DNA of 64,000 nt from Bradyrhizobium barranii subsp. barranii (lineage in GTDB: Bacteria; Pseudomonadota; Alphaproteobacteria; Rhizobiales; Xanthobacteraceae): NCBI RefSeq assembly GCF_017565645.3, contig NZ_CP086136.1, positions 6,307,501-6,371,500 on the forward strand, written 5' to 3'. Shown in pieces: positions 1-9,533 of this stretch. The translations under genes were made by a program, and so were the position numbers. The notes below the pieces were generated by a model. It was not told the origin of the DNA, ran no database searches, and saw nothing but the letters and a program-made list of their open reading frames with translations. How positions within the stretch are numbered: the stretch's first letter is position 1; the number at the start of each line of letters is the position of its first letter.

Positions 1-1631
1 CGCGCCAGCCGCGGCAGCGCGCCCTTGAGCTTGTCGTCGGCGTATTCGATCTTGGCGCGCTCGAACAGGCGTTCCACGATGCGCCGGCCGAGACCGACAT
101 ATTGGTCGCGCACCGCCGTCCTGGTGGCGCGGCGGATCGCGGCGCGCGCCTTGCCGGTGACCGCGAGCGTTTCCCAGGCCGAGGGCGGCGCCGCTTGCGC
201 CTCCGAGGTCAGCACCTCGACCTCGTCGCCGTTCTGGAGCTCCGAGGACAGCGGCGCGAACTGGCCGTTGATCTTGCAGCCGACGGCGCTGTTGCCGACG
301 TCGGTATGCACGGCATAGGCGAAGTCGATCACATTGGCATGGCGCGGCAGCGCGATCAGCTTGCCCTTCGGGGTGAAGCAGAACACCTGGTCGTGGAACA
401 GCTCGAGCTTGGTGTGCTCGAGGAATTCCTCGGGGTTGGCGCTCTCCGAGAGGATGCCGATGGTGTGGCGCAACCAGGCGAACGCATTGGACTCGCGCTT
501 GAGAAACTCGGTCGGCGAGCCCACGTCTTCCTTGTAGAACACGTGTGCGGCGATGCCGCGCTCGGCGATCTGGTCCATCGCCTCGGTACGGATCTGCAGC
601 TCGACGCGCTGGTTGCCGGGGCCGATCACCGTGGTGTGGATCGAGCGGTAGTCGTTCTGCTTCGGCGTCGAGATGTAGTCCTTGAAACGCCCGGGCACGA
701 CCGGCCAGTTGGTGTGGACGATGCCGAGCGCGCGATAGCAGGCCTCGATGTCGTTGACGACGAGGCGGAAGCCGAAGATGTCGGACAATTGCTCGAAGCC
801 GACCGACTTGCGTTCCATCTTGGTCCAGATCGAGAACGGCTTCTTGCGGCGGCCATAGACCCGCGCGCCAAGGCCCCGGTGGCGCAGATTGTTGGAGAGC
901 TGGTCCTCGATTTCGCCGATCAGGTTGCGGTTGCGCTCGGCGAGCGCGTCGAGCCGCTGCATCACCACCGAATAGGCTTCCGGATCGAGGGTGCGGAAGG
1001 ACAAATCCTCCAGCTCCTCGCGCATTTCCTGCATGCCCATGCGGCCGGCCAGCGGCGCATAGATGTCGAGCGTCTCCTCGGCAATGCGCCGTCGCGACTC
1101 CGGCGGCACGAAGTCCAGCGTACGCATGTTGTGCAGGCGGTCGGCGAGCTTGACCAGCAGAACGCGGACATCGTCGGCAATGGCCAGCAACAATTTGCGC
1201 AGGTTCTCGGCCTGCTTGGCCTCGCGCGACACCAGCTCCAGCCGCTTCAGCTTGGTCAGGCCCTCGACCAGCGCGCCGATCTCGGGCCCGAAGATCTGGT
1301 CGATCTCGGCACGCGTCGCCTCGGTGTCCTCGATCGTGTCGTGCAGCAGGGCAGCCACGATGGTGGCGTCGTCGAGCTTCAGATCGGTGAGAATCGCCGC
1401 CACTTCGAGCGGGTGCGAGAAATACGGATCGCCCGAGGCACGGGTCTGCGAGCCGTGCGCCTTCATGGCGTAGACATAGGCGCGGTTCAGCAGGTCTTCG
1501 TTGGTATTGGGATTGTAGGACCTGACGCGCTCGACGAGGTCATATTGACGCATCATGCGCGCGCGAGGCTTGGCCGGGCGCCCCACCGGCGCAGTCGGGG
1601 CCACGGCAACCGATTCGGTTGCGGCCAGCAT
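1..1631 (-). CDS. rsh: RelA/SpoT-family (p)ppGpp synthetase/hydrolase, partial
   Basis: Stringent-response enzyme that makes and degrades (p)ppGpp in the cytoplasm. The frame enters at 1631 and runs off the left window edge, so about the first 543 residues are present and the C-terminal ACT part is missing. Visible domains in order are an N-terminal HD hydrolase region with HDTIEDT, the synthetase region with RFKDYISTPKQNDYRS, and the start of a TGS domain (CFTPKGKLIALP). The ATG at 1631 (MLAATESV) is chosen; a second possible start is MMRQYD at 1556. It lies downstream of rpoZ on the same strand, but a hairpin terminator separates the two, so it may have its own promoter. Family assignment is very secure. 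Confidence 0.96.
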   Translation of the reverse strand, partial: MLAATESVAVAPTAPVGRPAKPRARMMRQYDLVERVRSYNPNTNEDLLNRAYVYAMKAHGSQTRASGDPYFSHPLEVAAILTDLKLDDATIVAALLHDTIEDTEATRAEIDQIFGPEIGALVEGLTKLKRLELVSREAKQAENLRKLLLAIADDVRVLLVKLADRLHNMRTLDFVPPESRRRIAEETLDIYAPLAGRMGMQEMREELEDLSFRTLDPEAYSVVMQRLDALAERNRNLIGEIEDQLSNNLRHRGLGARVYGRRKKPFSIWTKMERKSVGFEQLSDIFGFRLVVNDIEACYRALGIVHTNWPVVPGRFKDYISTPKQNDYRSIHTTVIGPGNQRVELQIRTEAMDQIAERGIAAHVFYKEDVGSPTEFLKRESNAFAWLRHTIGILSESANPEEFLEHTKLELFHDQVFCFTPKGKLIALPRHANVIDFAYAVHTDVGNSAVGCKINGQFAPLSSELQNGDEVEVLTSEAQAAPPSAWETLAVTGKARAAIRRATRTAVRDQYVGLGRRIVERLFERAKIEYADDKLKGALPRLA

Positions 1632-1793
1632 CTGCGTTTGTCTCCGGCGCCGATACACCATGCCATCCTGCCTTCAAACGGACCATGAGCCGTCCGTTGC
1701 ATACATCTTAGCCCCGATCGCGCGTGCGTCCGATCAATTCGGTGACAGGCGCGCAACGCGATGCGGCAACGCTATGGTAACCACGAAAACGCC

Positions 1794-1828
1794 AACAAAA
1801 GCAAAGGCCCGAACACGGGTTCGGGCCT
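1794..1828 (-). terminator. Rho-independent terminator after rpoZ
   Basis: A 10-bp perfect stem (1805-1814 pairing with 1819-1828) with a 4-base loop is followed, in minus-strand direction, by a T-rich tract (TTGCTTTTGTT). It lies 40 bp beyond the rpoZ stop codon and upstream of rsh. Confidence 0.85.
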
Positions 1829-1868
1829 CTGATAAGATCACAAGAAATCGACGACTGCGACGGGACGA

Positions 1869-2261
1869 TTACTCGTCCTCCTCGGGCTGTTCTTCCGGCG
1901 GCGCGAGGCCCTCGAGGCCCTTCAGGAGCTCCTCTTCGGTCATGCGCTCAACGGCAACTTCGGTATCGTCGGCATCGACGCTGGCACCGGCGGAACCGAT
2001 CAGCGGGACCGTATCGGGCTCGGGCTCGTCGACCTCGACGAATTTCTGGAGCGAGTGGACCAGCTCCTCGCGGAGGTCCTCCGGCGAGATGGTTTCGTCC
2101 GCAATTTCGCGTAAAGACACAACGGGGTTCTTGTCGTTATCGCGGTCAACCGTTAGTTGTGAACCGGACGAAATCATGCGGGCCCGGTGGGCGGCCAGCA
2201 GGACCAGGTCAAACCGGTTGTCGACCTTGTCGATACAATCTTCTACGGTGACGCGAGCCAT
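1869..2261 (-). CDS. rpoZ: DNA-directed RNA polymerase omega subunit
   Basis: Small subunit that binds the beta' subunit and helps RNA polymerase assembly. The 130-residue protein begins [13 protein letters not shown] and has the conserved core [16 protein letters not shown], followed by an acidic tail (ending PEEQPEEDE) as in other Rhizobiales omega subunits. The ATG at 2261 is the only sensible start. The rpoZ-rsh neighbourhood is a conserved bacterial gene order. A terminator follows at 1794-1828. Confidence 0.97.
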   Translation of the reverse strand: MARVTVEDCIDKVDNRFDLVLLAAHRARMISSGSQLTVDRDNDKNPVVSLREIADETISPEDLREELVHSLQKFVEVDEPEPDTVPLIGSAGASVDADDTEVAVERMTEEELLKGLEGLAPPEEQPEEDE

Positions 2262-2590
2262 GGACTGTCGCTCCGTTGTGGGTGGGACGAAATATGTGGA
2301 TGATTGGGGCTAGTTATAGGGGACAGGGCGATTTCGCAAGGCCAATTTGTGATTTGGCCTCGCCAAACGGCTCTGCTACCCCCACATTGGGGCTGGGATG
2401 GGTGGTTTGCCGGGCTGCTATTGAGGGTGGCACCGGGCGTATGCAGGTCCGCCATAACTATACCTTGATTGCCACGACTTCTCCGGATTTGCGGTTTCGA
2501 CGGGCTTCGGCGGCACCATAGACCTGCGCGGCTTGCTGTCGCCGCGCCAACAATAAACGATCAATCACGAACGCTACGCGAGCAAACTGA
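2262..2590. other. Intergenic region between divergent rpoZ and NYN gene
   Basis: This 329-bp gap separates two divergent genes and must hold both promoters. I see no convincing ORF, RNA or strong palindrome in it. Confidence 0.6.
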
Positions 2591-3238
2591 ATGTCACCTT
2601 CTGCCACTAACAAGATCGCGCTCTTCATCGATGGGGCCAATCTCTACGCGACGGCGAAAACTCTCGGCTTCGACATCGACTACAAGCGCCTGCTGAAGGA
2701 GTTTCAGAGCCGCGGGACGCTGTTGCGGGCGTTCTACTACACCGCGATCATCGAGGATCAGGAGTACTCCTCGATCCGCCCGCTGATCGACTGGCTCGAC
2801 TACAACGGCTACACGGTCGTCACCAAGGCGACCAAGGAGTTCATCGACGCCTCCGGCCGCCGCAAGGTCAAGGGCAATATGGACATCGAGCTCGCCGTGG
2901 ACGCCATGGAGCTCGCCGAGCACATCGACCAGATGGTGCTGTTCTCGGGTGACGGCGACTTCCGCTCCCTGGTCGAAGCCGTCCAGCGCCGCGGCGTCCG
3001 GGTCACCGTGATCTCCACCATCGCGAGCCAGCCGCCGATGATCGCCGACGAGCTGCGCCGCCAGGCCGACGTCTTCACCGACCTCGTCGAGCTGCAATCC
3101 AAGCTCGGCCGCGACCCGTCCGAACGACCCGCCCCGCGTGACCGCGGCGAGCGTGGCGAGGGACGCCATCACGCCCCGCAGTTCCTCCAGCGCGCGACCA
3201 CGATGGCGCCGAGGGGCGATGACGACTTCGAGGAGTGA
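2591..3238 (+). CDS. NYN domain (LabA/DUF88-type) putative ribonuclease
   Basis: The 215-residue protein has a PIN-like NYN domain in its first ~165 residues: KIALFIDGANLY at the N-terminus, KGNMDIELAVDAM in the middle and LFSGDGDF near the end. These carry the acidic residues expected to bind the metal ion. The family cleaves or processes RNA; the substrate here is unknown. The C-terminal ~45 residues are charged and probably disordered (PRDRGERGEGRHH). The next gene starts inside this one (20-nt overlap), suggesting a two-gene transcript with translational coupling. Confidence 0.9.
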   Translation: MSPSATNKIALFIDGANLYATAKTLGFDIDYKRLLKEFQSRGTLLRAFYYTAIIEDQEYSSIRPLIDWLDYNGYTVVTKATKEFIDASGRRKVKGNMDIELAVDAMELAEHIDQMVLFSGDGDFRSLVEAVQRRGVRVTVISTIASQPPMIADELRRQADVFTDLVELQSKLGRDPSERPAPRDRGERGEGRHHAPQFLQRATTMAPRGDDDFEE

Positions 3239-3893
3239 GGCGGCTCGGTCAAGCCGCCAGCCTCTCACCCTCGTCCCCGACCGTGACTGTCCGCTTTGTC
3301 CGCGCCTGGTCGCCTTTCGCGAGGCGAACCGCGCGCGCGAGCCGTTGTGGCACAACGCCCCGGTCCCCCCCTTCGGCGACATCAAGGCGCGCCTGCTGAT
3401 CGTTGGCCTGGCGCCAGGCATGCAGGGCGCCAACCGCACCGGCCGCCCCTTCACCGGCGACTATGCCGGCGACCTGCTCTACGCCACGCTGCTCGAATAC
3501 GGCTTCGCCAAGGGCACCTATCAGGCGCGGCCCGACGACGGCCTGAAGCTGGTCGACTGCCGGATCGCCAATGCCGTGCATTGCGTTCCGCCGCAGAACA
3601 AGCCGCTGCCGGTCGAGATCAACACCTGCCGCCAGTTCCTCGGGGCTACCCTCGCGTCGATGCCGAAGCTGCGCGCGATCGTCGCGCTCGGACGCATTGC
3701 GCACGACACGGTGCTCAAGCCGCTGAACCTGAAGGCCTCGCAAGCTCCCTTCGGCCACGGCGCCGTGCATCAGGCCGGCGCATTCAGGCTCTACGACAGC
3801 TATCATTGCTCGCGCTACAACACGAACACCGGCGTGCTGACGACGGACATGTTCCGCAGCGTGTTCGCGAAGGTGAAGGCCGACCTGGACTAG
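3219..3893 (+). CDS. Uracil-DNA glycosylase, family 5 (UdgB-like)
   Basis: Base-excision repair glycosylase of the Fe-S containing family 5. Evidence: the Cys pair CPLCPRLVAFR near the N-terminus and further Cys in AVHCVPPQNKPL and INTC that could ligate a 4Fe-4S cluster; motif GLAPGMQGANRTGRPFTGD; and a C-terminal YHCSRYNTNTGVL. The ATG at 3219 gives 224 residues, preceded by a purine-rich GAGGGG; the longer in-frame start at 3138 lies deep inside the upstream gene and is less likely. It overlaps the NYN gene by 20 nt and meets the convergent peroxiredoxin gene at a shared CTAG. Confidence 0.92.
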   Translation: MTTSRSEAARSSRQPLTLVPDRDCPLCPRLVAFREANRAREPLWHNAPVPPFGDIKARLLIVGLAPGMQGANRTGRPFTGDYAGDLLYATLLEYGFAKGTYQARPDDGLKLVDCRIANAVHCVPPQNKPLPVEINTCRQFLGATLASMPKLRAIVALGRIAHDTVLKPLNLKASQAPFGHGAVHQAGAFRLYDSYHCSRYNTNTGVLTTDMFRSVFAKVKADLD

Positions 3894-4471
3894 GGCTCGG
3901 CTGGATTGGCCTTCAGCCAGTCCAGGACGTCGCCGGCGTTCCGGTCGGGCGGAAACACCGGATAGAACAGATGCGTGACCTTGGCGTCATCGATGATCAG
4001 CGCAAGGCGCTTGATCAAGGTCAGGCCAGCGACCTCCATGGTCGGCAGATTGAGGGCGCGCGTCAGCGCCAGCTTCTCGTCCGACAGCACGGGGAACGGC
4101 AGGTGCAGCCGCGATGCCATCTCGGTCTGGTACGCGTTGCTTTGGGTCGAGAGGCCGTACACCTGGGCGGCGCCGGCAGCTTTCAGCTCGGCAAACAGAT
4201 CACGAAACGCGCAAGTCTGCGGCGTGCAACCGCGCGCGCCCGGGATCATGTCCCAATCGTCGACCAGTCCGATCTTGCCGGGCTCGCCGGTGCGCGGATA
4301 GGCGAACACCACGGTCCGGCCGGAGAGTGCTGACAGATTCACCGACGTATCGTCGGTCGCGAGCAGGCTGACCGGAGGCAAGGTCATGCCCTTGAGATGC
4401 GCGGCGCCGCCGTCGTCGGCGGGTGCCGGAATCTGGCTCCAATCGACCTCGAGCAGGTTCTTCTGAGTCAT
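3890..4471 (-). CDS. Peroxiredoxin, PrxQ/BCP-like
   Basis: Thiol peroxidase of the AhpC/TSA superfamily, about 193 residues. The motif ARGCTPQTCAFRD matches the GCTxxxCxFRD signature of PrxQ/BCP proteins, giving a peroxidatic Cys and a resolving Cys five residues later. It starts at the ATG at 4471 (MTQKNLLEVD) rather than the longer upstream extension. It is 17 bp downstream of smpB on the same strand, so the two may be co-transcribed, and it overlaps the convergent glycosylase gene by 4 bp. Confidence 0.88.
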   Translation of the reverse strand: MTQKNLLEVDWSQIPAPADDGGAAHLKGMTLPPVSLLATDDTSVNLSALSGRTVVFAYPRTGEPGKIGLVDDWDMIPGARGCTPQTCAFRDLFAELKAAGAAQVYGLSTQSNAYQTEMASRLHLPFPVLSDEKLALTRALNLPTMEVAGLTLIKRLALIIDDAKVTHLFYPVFPPDRNAGDVLDWLKANPAEP

Positions 4472-4488
4472 CCGCCAACCTCTTGCCG

Positions 4489-4962
4489 CTATCCCCTCGC
4501 CCGCAACAGCCGGCCCTTCTCTCGGCTCCAATCGCGCTTCTTCTCGGACTCGCGTTTGTCGTGCAGCTTCTTGCCCTTTGCAACTGCCAGCTGCAACTTG
4601 GCCCGCCCGCGCTCGTTGAAATAGAGCTTGAGCGGGATCAGCGTCATGCCTTCGCGGTCGACCGCGCCCATCAGCTTGTTGATCTGCTTACGGTGCAGAA
4701 GCAGCTTTCGCGGCCGCTTGGGCTCGTGATTGAAGCGGTTGCCCTGGAGATATTCGGGAATGGTGGCGTTGATCAGCCAGATCTCGCCGTCCTTGGAATC
4801 GGCGTAGGACTCCGCGATCGTGCTCTTGCCGTTGCGGATCGATTTGACCTCGGTGCCGGTGAGCGCAATGCCCGCCTCGATCGTGTCTTCGATCGCATAA
4901 TTGAAGCGGGCCTTGCGATTTTCCGCCATGACCTTGATAGGACGTTCGTTCTTATCGGCCAT
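4489..4962 (-). CDS. smpB: SsrA-binding protein SmpB
   Basis: RNA-binding partner of tmRNA in ribosome rescue. The 157-residue protein has the SmpB core [30 protein letters not shown], the [10 protein letters not shown] segment and the basic C-terminal tail ([16 protein letters not shown]) that enters the ribosomal mRNA channel. Length is normal for the family. The tmRNA gene is not in this window. Confidence 0.97.
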   Translation of the reverse strand: MADKNERPIKVMAENRKARFNYAIEDTIEAGIALTGTEVKSIRNGKSTIAESYADSKDGEIWLINATIPEYLQGNRFNHEPKRPRKLLLHRKQINKLMGAVDREGMTLIPLKLYFNERGRAKLQLAVAKGKKLHDKRESEKKRDWSREKGRLLRARG

Positions 4963-5036
4963 GACCTAAAAAAACCTGGACAACAAACCTGATCGAGACA
5001 CGCGCGTAAGCTAACAGCTCGGATGAAGCGCGCGCG

Positions 5037-5477
5037 TCACTTCTTGTGGAGATCGCGGATCTCAGTCAGCAGCTCGACCTCGGCCGACGGTTTTGCCGGA
5101 GCCGCAGGCGCCGCCTCCTCCTTGCGCTTCAGCGTGTTCATGGCGCGGATCACCAGGAACAACACGAAGGCGACGATGATGAAGTTGATCGTCAGCGTCA
5201 GGAAGCTGCCGTAAGCAAGCACTGCACCTTGCTTTTTCGCATCCGCTAAGTTGGTGGCGGTCACCGCCTTCGACAAGGGGGCGAAGTAGTTCGAGAAGTC
5301 GAGGCCGCCGGTCGCGGCGCCGATGATCGGCATGATAACGTCACCGACCAGCGACGTGACGATGGCGCCGAAGGCCGCACCGATGATGACGCCGACGGCG
5401 AGGTCGACGACGTTGCCTTTCATGGCGAACTCGCGGAACTCCGTGAGCATCTTCCTGCCCTTCTCGTCGACGCTCAT
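5037..5477 (-). CDS. mscL: Large-conductance mechanosensitive channel MscL
   Basis: Inner-membrane homopentameric tension-gated channel that releases solutes under hypo-osmotic shock. Visible are the N-terminal helix [22 protein letters not shown]1 ([21 protein letters not shown]), a periplasmic loop, TM2 ([20 protein letters not shown]) and a charged C-terminal helix with an Ala/Pro linker. The 146-residue start at 5477 has a good ribosome binding site (GGGGAG, 7 nt upstream); a shorter start at 5450 is possible. Confidence 0.97.
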   Translation of the reverse strand: MSVDEKGRKMLTEFREFAMKGNVVDLAVGVIIGAAFGAIVTSLVGDVIMPIIGAATGGLDFSNYFAPLSKAVTATNLADAKKQGAVLAYGSFLTLTINFIIVAFVLFLVIRAMNTLKRKEEAAPAAPAKPSAEVELLTEIRDLHKK

Positions 5478-5500
5478 GAACGGCTCCCCGGTTGGCTAAA

Positions 5501-6391
5501 TCAGTTGATCAGCCCAGCATGAACCATCGCACTGCGCACGGCAACGCGCGTCGGCTCGGTGACCGGAACCATCGGCAGGCGCAGCGTCTCGTCCAGCTTG
5601 CCCAGCAGCGACATCGCGTACTTGATCGGCGCCGGATTGCTCTCGATGAAGAGGTTGTTGTGCAGCGGCATCAGCTTGTCGTGGATTGCGAGCGCCGCCT
5701 TGGTGTCGCCCTTCGCCCAGGCGGCCTGGAATTCCGAGCACAGGCGCGGCGCGACGTTCGAGGTCACCGAGATGCAGCCATGGCCGCCATGCGCCATGTA
5801 GCCGAGGATGGTCGCGTCCTCGCCGGAGAGCTGGTTGAAATCCTCGCCCATCGCCGCGCGCTGCTGCGAGACGCGGACCATGCTGGCGGTGGCGTCCTTG
5901 ACGCCGGCGATGTTCTTCAGCTCCCACAGCCGCTTCATGGTGTCGACCGACATGTCGATCACCGAGCGCGGCGGAATGTTGTAGATGATGATCGGGATGC
6001 CGATCGCATCATTGATTGCCTTGAAGTGCTGGTACATCCCTTCCTGGGTCGGCTTGTTGTAATAGGGCGTCACGACCAGCACGGCGTCCGCGCCGGCCTT
6101 CTCGGCGTGCTGCGCGAGCTCGATCGCCTCCTTCGTCGAATTGGAGCCGGCACCCGCGACCACGGGTACGCGCCCCTTGGCTTCAGCGATGCACCATTCG
6201 ACGACCTTCTTGTGCTCGTCATGGCTGAGCGTCGGGCTCTCGCCGGTGGTGCCGACCGGGACCAGGCCGTTGGTGCCTTCCGAGATCTGCCAGTTGACCA
6301 GCGAGCGGAACGCCGCCTCGTCCAGCGAGCCGTTCTTGAACGGCGTGACCAAGGCGGTGAACGATCCCCGGAATTTCGTCTTGGCTGCCAT
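5501..6391 (-). CDS. dapA: 4-hydroxy-tetrahydrodipicolinate synthase
   Basis: Condenses aspartate semialdehyde with pyruvate in the lysine/diaminopimelate pathway. Motifs seen are [14 protein letters not shown], the Tyr-containing [27 protein letters not shown] and the Schiff-base Lys in GVKDATASM. The start at 6391 ([18 protein letters not shown]) is supported by GGAGGAAG just upstream; the longer frame to 6436 lacks such a site. 296 residues, normal length. It is followed 23 bp later by mscL on the same strand. Confidence 0.97.
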   Translation of the reverse strand: MAAKTKFRGSFTALVTPFKNGSLDEAAFRSLVNWQISEGTNGLVPVGTTGESPTLSHDEHKKVVEWCIAEAKGRVPVVAGAGSNSTKEAIELAQHAEKAGADAVLVVTPYYNKPTQEGMYQHFKAINDAIGIPIIIYNIPPRSVIDMSVDTMKRLWELKNIAGVKDATASMVRVSQQRAAMGEDFNQLSGEDATILGYMAHGGHGCISVTSNVAPRLCSEFQAAWAKGDTKAALAIHDKLMPLHNNLFIESNPAPIKYAMSLLGKLDETLRLPMVPVTEPTRVAVRSAMVHAGLIN

Positions 6392-6617
6392 GGACTTCCT
6401 CCGTACGCGGCTATCTCTTGAGCAAGCTGCATTCATATCGGGTCTATCCCGCCGGTAAAAGACCCGCTTCCGTGTGACGCACCGTTTAGGCCGCGATTTT
6501 GCCGCGGTGGTGGTGCAAACCGGGCAAAGGTAAGCAGCTGTTGGTATTTTGTCCGCATATTCAAGCGAATACAGCTAGGTCTTGAGCCAACTGACTGATT
6601 CGGGGCGACCAAACGCC

Positions 6618-9068
6618 GTGACCTCCTTTCCTCGTTCCGCATGGCGATCCACCGGTCTGGCCGTGTGCCTCATGGCCGGGCTGTCGGTCGGCTGCGCCGC
6701 CCTGGCCAAGTCCAATGAGACGACCGCGGACGGGGCCAAGGACACCGCAAAGCCGGCGGCCAAGGACTCCGCGAAGGGATCAGCCAAAGAAACAACGAAG
6801 GGAACCGGCAAGGAAACACCGAAGGGCGCGAGCAAGGGCGCGGCTGCCGCCCCGGCCAAGGATGCCGCGAAGAAACCCGGCAAGGATGCTGGCAAGGACG
6901 CCGCCAAGGATGCAGGCAAGAGAGCCGGCAAGGAACCCGCCAAGGACAAGCCCAAGCCCGCAGCCGCCGCGCCAAAATCACAGCCGGCCGCCAACGGCTC
7001 GCCCCCCAAGACCGCACCCGCGCCGGCCGTGACGGCCACCGTCAGGCCTGCCGCCCCGGCGCCCGTCGCCAAACCCGTCGCAGCTCCTCTGCTTGCGCCG
7101 GCGACCCGCCAGCACGCCACGCCGCGCAAGCCGGTCACGCCGGCCGCGGTCGCTGCGACCTCCTCGACGTCGCAGGCCGACAAGGACACGCTCGAGAACG
7201 TCATCGAGCTCGTGCGCAAGCGCAAGGCGGCAGACGCCACCAATTACGCTGCCTCGATCTCGGATCCCGTCGCACGAAAGCTCGCCGAATGGATCATCCT
7301 GCGCAGCGAGGACAATGGCGCGACCGTGGAACGCTACCGCGCCTTCCTCTCCGCCAATCCGAGCTGGCCGTCGCAGACCTTCCTGCGCCGGCGCCTCGAG
7401 GCCGCGATGTGGGACGACAGGCGCGACGATTCGGTCGCGTGGTCGTGGTTCGAGAATGAATCGCCTGTGTCCGCCAAGGGCCGATTCACGCTCGCCAAGG
7501 CGATGCTGGCGCGCGGCGACCGCGCCAACGCCGAGCGGCTGGTGCGCGAGGCCTGGCGCAGTGATCCGATGTCGGAGGAGACCGAGAACAACGCGCTCGA
7601 CCAGTTCGGCGCCCTGCTGACGCCGGGCGACCAGAAGGCGCGGATGGACACCTTGCTCTACGGCAGCGAGAACGAAGCCGCGCTCCGCGCCGCAAAACGC
7701 CTCGGCGCCGGCTATGTCGCGCTGGCCAAGGCCCGCATCGCCTCCGTCAAGAAGGCGCCGAATGCGCGCGCGCTGCTCGACGCCGTGCCGCGCGAGCTGC
7801 ACAACGATCCCGGCTTCATCTTCAGCAAGATCCAGCTCCTGCGCCGCGAGGAGAAGTTCGCCGAAGCCGCCCAGCTGATGTTGTCGGCGCCGAAGGATCC
7901 GAACCGTCTCTACAATCTCGACGAATGGTGGATCGAGCGGCGCCTGCTGGCGCGCAAGATGATCGACACCGAGGAATTCCGCAGCGCCTATCTGATCGCG
8001 CGCGACGCGGCCCTGCCCTCGCGCGACATCTACAAGACCGAGCAGGAGTTCACCGCCGGCTGGATCGCGCTGCGATTCCTCAACGAACCCACCGCCGCCA
8101 CCCAGCATTTCGCCCGCATCGGCGTCGGCAGCGTCAATCCGACCACGCTGGCGCGCGCCGGCTATTGGCAGGGCCGCGCGGCGGAAGCGGCGGGCCGCCA
8201 GCAGGAGGCGCGCAACGCCTACGCCCGGGCGGCCGAGCAATCCACCAGCTATTACGGCCAGCTCGCGCGCGCAAAACTCGGCCTGCCGCAGATCGAGCTC
8301 AACAGCCAGCCGCGCGGCCGCGGCGCCGAACGGCTGGAGATCGTGCGCGCCGCGCACCTGCTCTACGAGCTCGACGAACGCGAGATGGCGATACCTGTTC
8401 TCGCCGACATGGGCGAGAACGGCGATCCCGAGGCGCTTGCCGGCCTTGGCGAGCTCACCCAGCGCTACAGCGACGCGCGCGGCATGCTGCTGCTCGGCAA
8501 GGCTGCGCTCAACCGCGGCCTCCCCTTCGACTTCTACGCCTATCCCGTCAACGGCATTCCGCAGTTCACGCCGATCGGCCCCGAGGTCGAGCGCAGCATC
8601 GTCTATGCGATCGCGCGGCAGGAAAGCGCGTTCAACCCCTCCGTGGTCTCGCCGGCGCAGGCTTACGGCCTGATGCAGGTGACGCCGGACGCCGCGCGCT
8701 ATGTCTGCAAGCGGCACGGCGCGACCTACGATCTGGGGCGGCTGAAGAACGATTCGGTCTACAACGCCACGCTCGGCTCGGCCGAGCTCGGCGGACTGCT
8801 CGAGGACTACCGCGGCTCCTACATCATGACCTTTGCCGCCTACAACGCCGGCCGCGGCAGCGTGAAGAAATGGGTCGACCGCTACGGCGACCCGCGCGAT
8901 CCCAAGGTCGACGCGGTCGACTGGGTCGAGCTGATTCCGTTCTCCGAGACGCGCAACTACGTGCAGCGGATCATGGAGAATCTTCAGGTCTACCGCGCCC
9001 GCTTCGGCGGCGGCACACGGTTGCAGATCGAAGCTGACCTGCGCCGCGGCACCGGCAGCGTGGAATAG
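6618..9068 (+). CDS. Soluble-type lytic murein transglycosylase with Lys/Ala-rich linker
   Basis: Cleaves the glycan strands of peptidoglycan, releasing 1,6-anhydro products; acts in the periplasm. After an N-terminal export signal (GLAVCLMAGLSVGCAALA, possibly a lipoprotein Cys) comes a ~110-residue low-complexity segment of short Lys-Asp/Gly/Glu-Ala units, then a long helical repeat domain, then the SLT catalytic domain with AIARQESAFNPSVVSPAQAYG and GLMQVTP; the Glu of RQES is the expected catalytic acid. Start is uncertain: GTG 6618 is preferred, TTG 6582 is an in-frame alternative and ATG 6672 is internal to the signal. The gene is divergent from dapA. Confidence 0.93.
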   Translation: MTSFPRSAWRSTGLAVCLMAGLSVGCAALAKSNETTADGAKDTAKPAAKDSAKGSAKETTKGTGKETPKGASKGAAAAPAKDAAKKPGKDAGKDAAKDAGKRAGKEPAKDKPKPAAAAPKSQPAANGSPPKTAPAPAVTATVRPAAPAPVAKPVAAPLLAPATRQHATPRKPVTPAAVAATSSTSQADKDTLENVIELVRKRKAADATNYAASISDPVARKLAEWIILRSEDNGATVERYRAFLSANPSWPSQTFLRRRLEAAMWDDRRDDSVAWSWFENESPVSAKGRFTLAKAMLARGDRANAERLVREAWRSDPMSEETENNALDQFGALLTPGDQKARMDTLLYGSENEAALRAAKRLGAGYVALAKARIASVKKAPNARALLDAVPRELHNDPGFIFSKIQLLRREEKFAEAAQLMLSAPKDPNRLYNLDEWWIERRLLARKMIDTEEFRSAYLIARDAALPSRDIYKTEQEFTAGWIALRFLNEPTAATQHFARIGVGSVNPTTLARAGYWQGRAAEAAGRQQEARNAYARAAEQSTSYYGQLARAKLGLPQIELNSQPRGRGAERLEIVRAAHLLYELDEREMAIPVLADMGENGDPEALAGLGELTQRYSDARGMLLLGKAALNRGLPFDFYAYPVNGIPQFTPIGPEVERSIVYAIARQESAFNPSVVSPAQAYGLMQVTPDAARYVCKRHGATYDLGRLKNDSVYNATLGSAELGGLLEDYRGSYIMTFAAYNAGRGSVKKWVDRYGDPRDPKVDAVDWVELIPFSETRNYVQRIMENLQVYRARFGGGTRLQIEADLRRGTGSVE

Positions 9069-9479
9069 AGCCATCCTCCTGTGCGCTCCCGATTGACCGC
9101 CGAGAGCGTCGGCGGCGAGTGCCGCAGCGCGTCCGGACGTGAGCTGCTGAAGAAGAGCTGAAGCTCGCGCGTGATCTTCAGGTAAGCCTTGCTCGACACT
9201 GAGCCCCGAGCGCTCCCTGGTCGCAGTCCGATCGGCAAGCTCGCCGTTCCACCTCCTCGAGGATGAAGGCGTCGATTGCCGCCTGCTGCAGCGTCAGGAC
9301 GATGGGGCGATTGCAAGGCCATGCCGTCAACGGCAGTCGGCCCGTTGCATACATTGCGCGGAGATGCCCGCAGCGCAGGGGCCCCTCCTCCGTAACAGCC
9401 TCGTCCAGATCGTCACGGACGATGGAGCACGGGAGCAACGCCAGCCCTCCGCGGCGTTAGAACAGCCATGCCGCCAAAA
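9069..9479. other. Intergenic region, no recognisable gene
   Basis: About 410 bp between the transglycosylase stop and the porin terminator. Short overlapping frames exist on both strands (for example 9178-9438 minus) but none has a ribosome binding site or a recognisable domain. It could be a decayed gene. Confidence 0.5.
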
Positions 9480-9509
9480 GAAAAGCCCCGGCGGTTTCCC
9501 GCCGGGGCT
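9475..9509 (-). terminator. Rho-independent terminator after porin
   Basis: An 11-bp perfect GC-rich stem (9484-9494 with 9499-9509), loop TTTC, followed in minus-strand direction by TTTTCTTTT. It ends transcription of the porin gene 25 bp past its stop codon. Confidence 0.92.
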
Positions 9510-9533
9510 CTCTGTCAGGTCGTTAGACCAAAC

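Noticed and set aside
102..1688. 528-codon plus-strand frame opposite rsh
   Set aside because: The minus strand encodes an unmistakable RelA/SpoT protein throughout this stretch.
6978..9074. 698-codon open frame on the minus strand opposite the lytic transglycosylase
   Set aside because: It is a mirror frame produced by GC-biased codons of the real plus-strand gene; no domain, signal or start site.
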